DNA of 21,202 bases, from contig JBBIJH010000030.1 in assembly GCA_037446075.1 (NCBI GenBank), forward strand, positions 1-21,202. Direction: 5' to 3'. The number at the start of each line of letters is the position of its first letter. Position 1 is the first letter of the stretch. The notes under the pieces were generated by a model. The model ran no database searches. It saw only the letters and a program-made list of their open reading frames with translations, and had not been told where the DNA came from. Of the stretch, positions 1 to 6,241 are shown in pieces. A program made the translations under genes and the position numbers. The stretch comes from JBBIJH01 sp037446075 (GTDB taxonomy: Bacteria; Bacteroidota; Ignavibacteria; UBA10030; JAHEZR01).

Positions 1-738
1 CTGAAGTGGATCAAGGCAGTGACGGTTCCTCTCGTCATCGTTGGGGTGCTGCTGTCGACCCTCCACCAATCGTCCCTCGGGTCGCTCTACCTTATCGTGC
101 CCGACAAGCTCTATGCTCTCTGGTACTCTCCACTGCTGCCGGTATTCTTCTTTCTCTCTGCAATTGCCGTCGGCTGTGCGATGACGATCTTCGAGTCCTT
201 CATGAGTTTTCGTGCCTTCGGGAGACGGCTTGAGACGGATCTCCTGAGGGATCTTGGCCGCGTGATCGTTGTTATCCTGATCGCGTACGCAGCGTTGAAG
301 GGAGAGGATCTTCTCTCCCGTGGAAAAGCATTTCTCCTCCTACAGCCGAGGATTGAAACATCCTTGTACTATCTTGAGATAGGGTTGGGAGTTGTCCTAC
401 CGATTGTTCTCTTGGCGATACCGAAGCTTCGCGGAAACTATAACGTGCTGTTCTTTTCGTCCCTTTTCGTCATCCTCGGGTTTGTTCTGAATCGACTGAA
501 CGTGAGCGTCACGGGCATGGCAGCATCGTCTGGGGTTGCGTACTTTCCGTCGTGGATGGAGATTTCAGTCACGATGTTCATCGTCGCGCTCGGATTCGCC
601 GTCTTCGCCGTCGCGGTGAAGTCCTTGCGAATCTTTACCGAGACAGAAGGCCCGGAATCCGCGGACGAAGCATTTGACCGCGTGATGGTTTCGGCTCGAC
701 CCCAGCGCCCCTCACGGGCCATCGCCGCTGAGCAGTGA
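1..738 (+). CDS. HybB/NrfD-family quinone-interacting membrane subunit (5' truncated)
   Basis: The reading frame is open from the first base (Leu-Lys-Trp-Ile...) to a TGA at 736-738, so the start lies outside the window; 245 C-terminal residues are present. The protein is very hydrophobic with about six membrane segments. It opens with the stretch TLHQSSLGSLYLI, followed by LWYSPLLPVFFFLSAIAVG, which is the signature of HybB, the NrfD/PsrC-family integral subunit that passes electrons between a periplasmic Fe-S/hydrogenase or cytochrome partner and the quinone pool. HybB is about 390 residues, so roughly 150 are missing. The stop is 7 bp before the next gene, so they are co-transcribed. The partner (a [NiFe]-hydrogenase, or an Fe-S/multiheme module) must lie upstream of the window. 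Family assignment is firm; the complex it belongs to is not determined here. Confidence 0.85.
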   Translation: MKWIKAVTVPLVIVGVLLSTLHQSSLGSLYLIVPDKLYALWYSPLLPVFFFLSAIAVGCAMTIFESFMSFRAFGRRLETDLLRDLGRVIVVILIAYAALKGEDLLSRGKAFLLLQPRIETSLYYLEIGLGVVLPIVLLAIPKLRGNYNVLFFSSLFVILGFVLNRLNVSVTGMAASSGVAYFPSWMEISVTMFIVALGFAVFAVAVKSLRIFTETEGPESADEAFDRVMVSARPQRPSRAIAAEQ

Positions 739-745
739 GGACCGC

Positions 746-1585
746 ATGGGCTCTGAGCATACACAATCGAATGGAGACTGCCGAAGGATGTCGGACCGCG
801 ATCTTGAATGCGTGTGGGTGCATGCTGGACTTATCGCGTCAAGAATTTGTGACATGGAGTTCGATTGCGAGCATTGCCCCCTTGATGCAGCCCTTCGCCA
901 AAGCTTCCGCGGGCCACATGAAGATGCCAGTGGCAGTCGATCAGATTCGGCTCCTGAGCTAAGCAGTTTCGAGTCGGAGACGAGCAGATTCGTCGTGCAA
1001 AAAAAGATTCTCGAATCGTTCTTCCATCAACTGGAGCAATACTCAATCCGCGAAGACCGCTACTACTTTCGGGCCCATACGTGGGTGCAAGATGGGCAAC
1101 AGCACATTGCGAGGATCGGGGTCGATGACCTTGCTGCTCGGCTCTTGCCGCACGCGAATTCAATTGTCTTTCCATCGGTCCGAACGCGTGTTCAACAAGG
1201 CGAGTATTGCACTTGGCTCGTTGGAGCCGCAGGGACGATCGCCTTCGTCTCGCCCGTCACGGGAACAATCGCCCAGGTCAACGAGGACCTTTACGCACTC
1301 CCCAACCTTCTGCGAACCTCCCCGTACGAGAAAGGATGGCTCCTACGCATCGAGTTGGAGAAATTCGGCGTTGACATGAGGAGGCTCCTCCCACGAATCT
1401 CAGCGTCGGCGCGGTATCGGAAAGACATCGAACGGCTTCGCCGTCGAATCCTTCTTTACTCGAATGTAGACAGTCTTCCTGCCGGCGTAACGCTTCTCGA
1501 CGGCGGTCGATACGTGGAGAACGTCGAGTCGCTGCTCGGTCCCAGGAAGTACATCGAGCTTATCTCGATTCTGTTTCATCCGTAA
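746..1585 (+). CDS. GcvH-like (lipoyl-domain fold) protein lacking the lipoyl lysine, with N-terminal Cys motif
   Basis: 279 residues. Residues ~105-203 resemble glycine cleavage H protein: HTWV..DGQQHIARIGVDDLAARLL, then FVSPVTGTI (167-175) and YEKGWLLRIE. At the place where H proteins carry the lipoylated Lys (ESVKA before YSPVSG) this protein has WLVGAAGTIAFV with no Lys, so lipoylation looks impossible. The N-terminal region has CDMEFDCEHCPLD (Cys 35, 41, 44), a possible metal or Fe-S site. The start at 746 follows GAGG with 5-nt spacing; an in-frame ATG at 788 is an alternative but has no spaced ribosome site. It sits 7 bp after the HybB-like gene, as in redox operons where GcvH-like proteins of unknown role accompany NrfD-type subunits. 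A role in glycine cleavage is unlikely: no gcvT or gcvP is present. Confidence 0.7.
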   Translation: MGSEHTQSNGDCRRMSDRDLECVWVHAGLIASRICDMEFDCEHCPLDAALRQSFRGPHEDASGSRSDSAPELSSFESETSRFVVQKKILESFFHQLEQYSIREDRYYFRAHTWVQDGQQHIARIGVDDLAARLLPHANSIVFPSVRTRVQQGEYCTWLVGAAGTIAFVSPVTGTIAQVNEDLYALPNLLRTSPYEKGWLLRIELEKFGVDMRRLLPRISASARYRKDIERLRRRILLYSNVDSLPAGVTLLDGGRYVENVESLLGPRKYIELISILFHP

Positions 1586-1791
1586 CGGGCAGGTGAGTCG
1601 GTGCAGCTGCCGCCCCTCTTTCCTCATGTGCGATCGGGAGCTTGTTCTTTCCTTGGAATAAGAAGAGCAGGGTTTCTTTTTTGCAACCCTAAGAAGAGCG
1701 CTGTGCAAAACCCTTCTGGTTACGCAAGAGACGTGGCACAGTTTGTGAACCGATCCTCAATAGAATTTCTCGATCGCAACTGTAGACTTCG
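1586..1791. other. Intergenic region with short repeats before the sensor kinase
   Basis: 206 bp without a convincing gene. The 9-mer AAGAAGAGC occurs twice (1660-1668 and 1691-1699), and between the copies AGGGTT (1669-1674) can pair with AACCCT (1685-1690). Within this, GG at 1671-1672 and TTGCA at 1681-1685 have exact sigma-54 spacing, but the rest of the -24 box does not match. TAGAAT at 1761-1766 is -10-like but lacks a -35 partner. A promoter for the two-component genes may lie here; none can be called with confidence. Confidence 0.4.
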
Positions 1792-3450
1792 ATGCGTGTA
1801 TTCCAGACCCTCAGTACGAAACTGCTCCTCCTTCTCCTCGGCGTGATGGCTGTTGTGTTTGCGCTCAATACCTATATCAACGTAACGGTCCAGAGCTCCC
1901 ATCTCATGGAGACCGTTCTCCAGAGCGCAAACCGCACGAGCGATTTGATCAAGCGCTCAACGCACTACAGTATGATGCTGAACCGCAAGGAGGATCTGTA
2001 CCAGATCATCAAGACCATTGCGGCGGAGCCGGGATTCGACGGCGTGAGGATCTACAATAAGAGGGGGGAGATCATGTTCTCCGGGCAGTCGAGCGAGATA
2101 GGGACGTCCGTAGACATGAAAGCCGAAGCTTGTTACGCCTGCCACAGCCAAGAAAAACCGATTGAATCGTTGGCCTACGAGAACCGTACCCGTATCTTCA
2201 CCTCGGCCATGGGGTATCGAGTGCTCGGTCTCATCAACCCCATCAAGAATGAGCCCGATTGCTACGCGGCTTCCTGTCATGCCCACCCGGAGTCCAAGAC
2301 GGTCTTGGGTGTCCTCGACGTGCGCATGTCGTTGAAACAAGTGGATGAGCATCTGGCGGAGAGCAAGAAGCAGATGATTCTTTCGGCGTTCGCGACAGTC
2401 GCCATCATCGGTCTGGTCTCAGCTGGTTTCCTTCTGAAAGTGGTTCGCCAGCCGGTTCGCAGACTCATTGAGGGCACGAAGCAGATTTCAGGTGGGAACC
2501 TCGACTTCCGAATCCGGTCCGACTCGAAAGATGAACTTGGCGAGCTTGGGTCATCGTTCAATCGCATGGCCGCCGAATTGAAGCGCGCCTACGACGAGAT
2601 CACTCGATGGTCGGCAACGCTCGAGGAGAAAGTAAAACAGAAGAGCGACGAACTCCAGAAAGTTCAGAACCATATCGTCCTGATCGAAAAGATGGCATCA
2701 CTCGGCCAGCTCTCGGCAACCGTGGCACATGAGTTGAACAATCCGCTGGAGGGCGTGCTGACGTACACAAAGCTCCTTCGAAAGAAACTTGAAAAGCGAC
2801 ATCTCTCCGACAACGAAATTTCCGAGATGATCAACCAGCTGACGTTCATTGCCGATGAGACCGTTCGATGTGGGAACATCGTGAAGAATCTTCTCCTGTT
2901 CTCGAAGGCGGAGTCCGCGGGTTTCAAGTCCGAGAGCCTAAACAACATCCTCGGGAAATGTGTTCGACTCATCGGACACCACCTCGAGATTCACAGCATC
3001 ACGCTGAAACGAGCACTTGATCCCAATCTCCCTCCCCTCGAGTGCGATGCCAACCAACTTCAGCAGGCATTTCTGGCGATGGCGATGAACGCCGTTGAGG
3101 CGATGCCGGAGGGCGGGATACTGACACTCCGAACTGCGCATCGGCCGGGGCAGGGGGTCGTTGAGGTTGCCATCGAAGATACAGGAGTTGGTATCCCGCC
3201 CGAGATCCTGCCGAAAATCTTTGAACCTTTCTTTACGACGAAGTCAGCAGGGAAAGGGGTTGGGCTGGGCCTTTCCGTTGCCTATGGGATTGTTGAACAC
3301 CACGGTGGTCGGATCGAGGTAAGTTCGCAGGTCAATCGAGGAACAACGTTCACCGTTGTGCTGCCTCTCCGGGCTCGAGGTGGGCGCGGGAAAGAGGAGC
3401 AAGGAGTCTGCACCGTGAGAATTTCACAAGAGGTGGCAAGCCATGAATAA
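1792..3450 (+). CDS. Membrane sensor histidine kinase with periplasmic c-type heme sensor domain
   Basis: 552 residues. A first membrane helix (~9-30) and a second (~194-216) bracket a periplasmic domain of about 160 residues. That domain contains CYACH (114-118, CX2CH) and CYAASCH (157-163, CX4CH, followed by AHP), both valid covalent heme c attachment patterns. Then come HAMP (~210-268), a short coiled segment, HisKA with the phospho-acceptor His313 in the H-box VAHELNNPLEG, and an HATPase domain: N-box around Asn433, G1 DTGVGIP (463-469), F-box FEPFFTTK (477-484), G2 GKGVGLGLS. The ATG at 1792 gives an immediate signal-anchor, although no good ribosome site precedes it. The last 8 nt overlap the response regulator, so the two are a translationally coupled pair. 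Heme in the sensor suggests perception of redox state or of a gas (O2, NO); the ligand is unknown. Confidence 0.92.
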   Translation: MRVFQTLSTKLLLLLLGVMAVVFALNTYINVTVQSSHLMETVLQSANRTSDLIKRSTHYSMMLNRKEDLYQIIKTIAAEPGFDGVRIYNKRGEIMFSGQSSEIGTSVDMKAEACYACHSQEKPIESLAYENRTRIFTSAMGYRVLGLINPIKNEPDCYAASCHAHPESKTVLGVLDVRMSLKQVDEHLAESKKQMILSAFATVAIIGLVSAGFLLKVVRQPVRRLIEGTKQISGGNLDFRIRSDSKDELGELGSSFNRMAAELKRAYDEITRWSATLEEKVKQKSDELQKVQNHIVLIEKMASLGQLSATVAHELNNPLEGVLTYTKLLRKKLEKRHLSDNEISEMINQLTFIADETVRCGNIVKNLLLFSKAESAGFKSESLNNILGKCVRLIGHHLEIHSITLKRALDPNLPPLECDANQLQQAFLAMAMNAVEAMPEGGILTLRTAHRPGQGVVEVAIEDTGVGIPPEILPKIFEPFFTTKSAGKGVGLGLSVAYGIVEHHGGRIEVSSQVNRGTTFTVVLPLRARGGRGKEEQGVCTVRISQEVASHE

Positions 3451-4786
3451 GCCTGACGTCGGAATCCTCATCGTCGATGACGAGTTCTCAGTTCGAGATT
3501 CTCTCAGCCGCTGGTTCAAAGAAGACGGTTACCGCGTCGGGACAGCGGAGAACGCCACAGAAGCGTTGAAAATCATGCAAGAGCAGTCGTGGGATATAGC
3601 TCTCGTGGACATTAAGATGCCCGGGATGAGCGGGCTTGAGCTCCAGCGGCGCATCAAGGAGATCGACAAGAATATCGTCGTGATTATTATTACGGCATAC
3701 GCGTCGGTTGAATCCGCTGTCCAGGCCTTGAAAGAGGGCGCCTTCGACTACGTTACGAAGCCCGTCGACCCCGATGACCTCAGCCACCTCATCCGAAATG
3801 CGATCAAGCAGCGGATGCTCGCGGCCGAGAACATCCTCCTTCGGACGAAAATCGAAGAGCTTTCGAAGCTGGACGAGATTATTGGTGAAAGTCCACAGAT
3901 CAAGAAGGTGATGGAACTCATCAAGACCGTCGCCCAAACCGATGCAACGGTCATGATCCGCGGTGAGAGCGGAACGGGGAAAGAACTTGTCGCCCGTGCA
4001 ATCCATGCAAACAGCAACCGTCGCTATTTCCCGCTGATTCCCGTCAACTGCGGCTCAATTCCCGAGGGGCTTCTCGAGAGCGAGCTCTTCGGTCACGAGA
4101 AAGGGGCCTTCACAGGAGCCCAGTATCGGCGGAAGGGGAAATTTGAAATGGCAAATGGTGGGACGATCTTCTTCGACGAGATCGGGAACGTGACGATGAA
4201 ACTGCAAGTCGACCTCCTCCGTGTCATCGAGACGAAACAATTTACACGGCTCGGAGGTGAACAGGCCATCCATGTTGACTTTCGCATCATCTGTGCAACG
4301 AATAAGAATCTCGAGAAGGCGGTTGAAGATGGCACGTTTCGAGAAGACCTCTACTATCGACTGAACGTCTTCACGATTTTCCTTCCTCCACTTCGGGAGA
4401 GGCGATCAGACATTCCCCTTCTTGCCCAGCACTTTCTCCGAAAGTACGCATACTCGATGAACAAGAGCATATCGAGCATCTCGCCCGAGGCCCTCGATCT
4501 TCTCATCCGATATGATTGGCCGGGAAACGTCCGAGAGCTCCAGAACGCCATTGAGCGCGCGATGGTTGTCGGGAAGCCTCCTGCAATACGCGCAGAGGAC
4601 TTGCCGTTTCAACTCAGCAGTCGGCTGAAGGTCGCCGAGGCAGATTCCCTCGCTGAGGTTGAGCGGGAGCATATCATCAACATCCTTGATCGGACGGGCT
4701 GGAATATCACCCGGGCTGCGGAGATCTTGAAGATTGATCGTGTTACCCTTTATCATAAGATCGAGAAATACGGGCTTAAGAGGTGA
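3443..4786 (+). CDS. NtrC-family sigma-54-dependent response regulator
   Basis: 447 residues in the classic three-domain order. The receiver domain (~5-118) has the acidic pocket (Asp12, Asp13), phospho-acceptor Asp56 (LVDIKMP) and Lys106 (TKP). The AAA+ domain (~145-375) has Walker A GESGTGKE (174-181), the sigma-54 contact loop GAFTGA (221-226), Walker B FFDEIG (244-248), and the RYDWPGNVREL motif. The C-terminus is a Fis-type helix-turn-helix (NITRAAEILKIDRVTLYHKIEKYGL). An intact GAFTGA means it should activate sigma-54 RNA polymerase. Its cognate kinase is the overlapping upstream gene. The nearest canonical -24/-12 promoter lies about 620 bp past its stop, in front of the hemerythrin and nos genes, and is the best candidate target. 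Confidence 0.96.
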   Translation: MNKPDVGILIVDDEFSVRDSLSRWFKEDGYRVGTAENATEALKIMQEQSWDIALVDIKMPGMSGLELQRRIKEIDKNIVVIIITAYASVESAVQALKEGAFDYVTKPVDPDDLSHLIRNAIKQRMLAAENILLRTKIEELSKLDEIIGESPQIKKVMELIKTVAQTDATVMIRGESGTGKELVARAIHANSNRRYFPLIPVNCGSIPEGLLESELFGHEKGAFTGAQYRRKGKFEMANGGTIFFDEIGNVTMKLQVDLLRVIETKQFTRLGGEQAIHVDFRIICATNKNLEKAVEDGTFREDLYYRLNVFTIFLPPLRERRSDIPLLAQHFLRKYAYSMNKSISSISPEALDLLIRYDWPGNVRELQNAIERAMVVGKPPAIRAEDLPFQLSSRLKVAEADSLAEVEREHIINILDRTGWNITRAAEILKIDRVTLYHKIEKYGLKR

Positions 4787-4788
4787 CC

Positions 4789-5346
4789 ATGTCACCCGTT
4801 GCCCTCGTTCCAATCGGGAACGTTTCGGACAAGCTCCTGCAGCGCCTGGAAAAGACGATTCGGGAGATTTTCCGCTTGCCTGTTTCCCTTTTGCCTTTGC
4901 CTACAGATCCGGCGCTGGCATATGATCCATACCGGAACCAATACAACTCGACTCTTCTTCTTTCGGTTTTGCTGAAGTCGAAAACTGACCGGCAGGCAAA
5001 AATCCTCGGCGTGACAGAGTACGACCTCTTTGTACCTGTGCTATCGTATGTCTTTGGAGAGGCGCAGTTGAACGGCGCTGCTGCTGTCGTGTCCTCTTTT
5101 CGCTTGAAGCCGGAGTTGTACGGTCTTCCGGCTCAGCCGGCTCTCGTCGAGAGTCGTTTAGAAAAAGAAGCCGTTCACGAGCTTGGTCACACATTTGGAC
5201 TTATCCACTGCAACGATACTCGCTGTGTGATGCACTCCTCGAGCTATGCGGAAGAGATTGATTTCAAGGACAAATCTCCTTGCTCGAGCTGCCTTCTTGA
5301 GTTGCTTTCGAAGGAACTGTTCGCTGCTGAGAGATCTCCGCGCTAA
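4789..5346 (+). CDS. Archaemetzincin-family zinc metallopeptidase
   Basis: 185 residues from ATG 4789, which has AGAGG five bases upstream and begins 2 bp after the regulator stop; an in-frame GTG at 4783 overlaps that stop and is less likely. The catalytic motif HELGHTFGLIH (130-140) is HEXXHXXGXXH, followed at once by Cys141, Cys146 and the metzincin Met148 (RCVMHSS), then CSSC (165-168). This H...C..C..CXXC arrangement is the archaemetzincin signature of a catalytic zinc plus a structural zinc. Usual family length is about 180-200 residues, so the protein looks complete. It has no signal peptide and is probably cytosolic. The substrate is unknown for bacterial members. Its place directly behind a two-component pair suggests co-regulation, but no direct functional link can be read from sequence. 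Confidence 0.93.
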   Translation: MSPVALVPIGNVSDKLLQRLEKTIREIFRLPVSLLPLPTDPALAYDPYRNQYNSTLLLSVLLKSKTDRQAKILGVTEYDLFVPVLSYVFGEAQLNGAAAVVSSFRLKPELYGLPAQPALVESRLEKEAVHELGHTFGLIHCNDTRCVMHSSSYAEEIDFKDKSPCSSCLLELLSKELFAAERSPR

Positions 5347-5382
5347 GCATACCGTAGGAGGCGCAACCCGTATCTTCCCCAA

Positions 5383-5404
5383 TTTCAGGCTGATTTGTCT
5401 GAAA
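5383..5404. promoter_or_regulatory. Inverted repeat TTTCAG-N10-CTGAAA abutting the sigma-54 promoter
   Basis: TTTCAG (5383-5388) and CTGAAA (5399-5404) are perfect 6-bp arms with a 10-bp spacer, ending 1 bp before the -24 element. Such dyads can be operators. The position is closer than the usual 100-200 bp of an NtrC-type enhancer, so it might instead bind a second regulator or be chance. Confidence 0.35.
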
Positions 5405-5405
5405 A

Positions 5406-5421
5406 TGGCACGGCGCTTGCT
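5406..5421 (+). promoter_or_regulatory. Sigma-54 (-24/-12) promoter
   Basis: TGGCAC (5406-5411), a 5-base spacer GGCGC, then TTGC (5417-5420) followed by T. This matches the RpoN consensus TGGCAC-N5-TTGC exactly, with GG and GC at the required 10-bp separation. Transcription would begin near 5432. It lies in non-coding DNA 60 bp after the archaemetzincin stop and points toward the small ORF, the hemerythrin gene and the nos operon. A GAFTGA-type activator is encoded just upstream. Confidence 0.85.
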
Positions 5422-5438
5422 CTTATAAAAACCTGAGA

Positions 5439-5469
5439 GAGAATTCTCGGGCGAAAGTCCTGAATTCAG
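5439..5469. repeat. Pair of 10-bp palindromes two helical turns apart
   Basis: GAGAATTCTC (5439-5448) and CTGAATTCAG (5460-5469) are both perfect palindromes centred on GAATTC. Their centres are 21 bp apart, about two DNA turns. They lie just after the predicted sigma-54 transcription start, where a bound dimer pair could block transcription, or where the RNA could fold. No known operator is recognised. Confidence 0.4.
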
Positions 5470-5489
5470 TCGCCATTCGAAGGCTCGAG

Positions 5490-5603
5490 ATGGAGAAGTG
5501 GGGTGGGATTTCTCAGGAGCGAGAAAGCTACTATCAATTTTGGCAGGAGTTGCCTGAATCCTTCCCACAGCTGCGATTAGAAGGAGATTACATTCCAGTT
5601 TGA
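5490..5603 (+). CDS. Possible 37-residue small protein (hypothetical)
   Basis: ATG at 5490 with AAGG at 5480-5483 and a TGA at 5601-5603. It is the first open frame after the sigma-54 promoter. The product begins MEKWGGISQERESYYQFWQE and is polar and aromatic-rich with no membrane segment or known motif. It is not recognised. The frame also stays open upstream without a start codon, so it could be the tail of a decayed gene or a chance ORF. Confidence 0.3.
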   Translation: MEKWGGISQERESYYQFWQELPESFPQLRLEGDYIPV

Positions 5604-5620
5604 GCTAGGGGGCTACGCCG

Positions 5621-6166
5621 ATGCCCATCACTGAACCGTTTCAGATACTCGCATAAAATCATGATTGCATACTCGCTGAGCTTTCGCTTTTCAGGCAATC
5701 TCTTCAGAGCATCTAGAAACTCGGAGCTGTCGGGTACGTCTCGGAGAAAGAGAACATCCGAATGATTCTCAGCTTCATGGGAACCGGCGCAGCTCTCCAT
5801 ATTCGGGATGAAGAGGAAGGCCTTTTTCCGATGATTCAATCGAAGCTGGTATCCCAATCTGCCTTTGTTCAAGGAAAAATGCCAGTTGAGGCAATGGAGG
5901 AAGAACATCAGCTGGCGAAACGCGCCCTCAGAAGGATCAAAGAGCTTGCGCGTCTGATCGACGAGGACCCGTGCGCAGAAAGCGTGAAGCCCCTCTTGAA
6001 AGAGTTTTTGGAAGAGAGATACTGGACCGTTCAGTTGTACGAGGGACACATCTGGAAAGAGAACAACATTCTCTTTCCAATGGTGCGGCATCTTCTGACG
6101 CGCAAGGAGATTGAACACTTAGCTGATGTGATGAAGGAAAATCGAAAAGTGACGGCTACCCTGTAG
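5621..6166 (+). pseudogene. Hemerythrin-like protein gene with two in-frame stop codons
   Basis: From ATG 5621 (AGGGGG about 9 bases upstream) the frame reads MPITEPFQILA, the usual start of bacterial hemerythrin-like proteins. It then meets TAA (5654-5656), continues in the same frame with NHDCILAELSLFRQSLQSI, meets TAG (5714-5716), and runs on without a break to TAG 6164-6166. The remainder holds the rest of the diiron site: HIRDEEEGLFP (HXXXE), EEHQ, and HIWKENNILFP (HXXXE). The first-helix His (NHD) falls between the two stops. Reading without the stops gives about 181 residues, normal for the family. A shortened 134-residue product from ATG 5762 is possible but would lack the first helix and one iron ligand. 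Neither stop is TGA, so selenocysteine is excluded. Either a recent pseudogene or consensus error. Hemerythrins bind O2 or NO, fitting a denitrification neighbourhood. Confidence 0.8.
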
Positions 6167-6212
6167 AAAGGAGAGCGTGATGAAAGGCTTCATCACCACG
6201 TGCTCCTTTTTT
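6167..6212 (+). terminator. Intrinsic terminator / attenuator upstream of the respiratory operon
   Basis: GTGATGAA (6177-6184) pairs perfectly with TTCATCAC (6189-6196) over a 4-base loop AGGC. An outer stem pairs AAAGGAG (6167-6173) with CTCCTTT (6103-type arm at 6203-6209), and the RNA then ends in a run of six T (6207-6212). The stop codon of the hemerythrin gene is immediately before it, and the next gene starts only 29 bp after it, leaving little room for a new promoter. It may therefore act as a partial terminator controlling read-through into the nos operon. Confidence 0.7.
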
Positions 6213-6227
6213 CAACTTCAGCATTGA
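6180..6227 (+). CDS. Possible leader peptide inside the terminator hairpin
   Basis: ATG 6180 has an excellent ribosome site, AAGGAG, six bases upstream. It opens a 15-codon frame, MKGFITTCSFFQLQH, with TGA at 6225-6227, 14 bp before the next gene. Both the ribosome site and the start codon are within the terminator stem, so translation and hairpin formation would be mutually exclusive. It could be a chance ORF using terminator sequence; only the ribosome site and geometry support it. Confidence 0.35.
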   Translation: MKGFITTCSFFQLQH

Positions 6228-6241
6228 AATCCTCGTAGGCA

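Noticed and set aside
1734..1748. TGGCAC upstream of the kinase as a sigma-54 promoter
   Set aside because: At the required spacing the -12 position reads GA rather than GC, so RpoN would not be expected to bind.
5347..5620. FNR/NNR-type TTGAT-N4-ATCAA box near the promoter
   Set aside because: No such dyad was found; the only dyads are TTTCAG/CTGAAA and the GAATTC-centred palindromes.
5654..5716. Recoding (selenocysteine or pyrrolysine) at the hemerythrin stops
   Set aside because: The codons are TAA and TAG. Selenocysteine needs TGA, TAA is not known to be recoded this way in bacteria, and other genes in the window use both normally as stops.
5588..6118. Minus-strand ORF of 176 codons opposite the hemerythrin gene
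   Set aside because: The plus strand carries clear hemerythrin motifs in one frame over the same span; the minus ORF has no recognisable domain.
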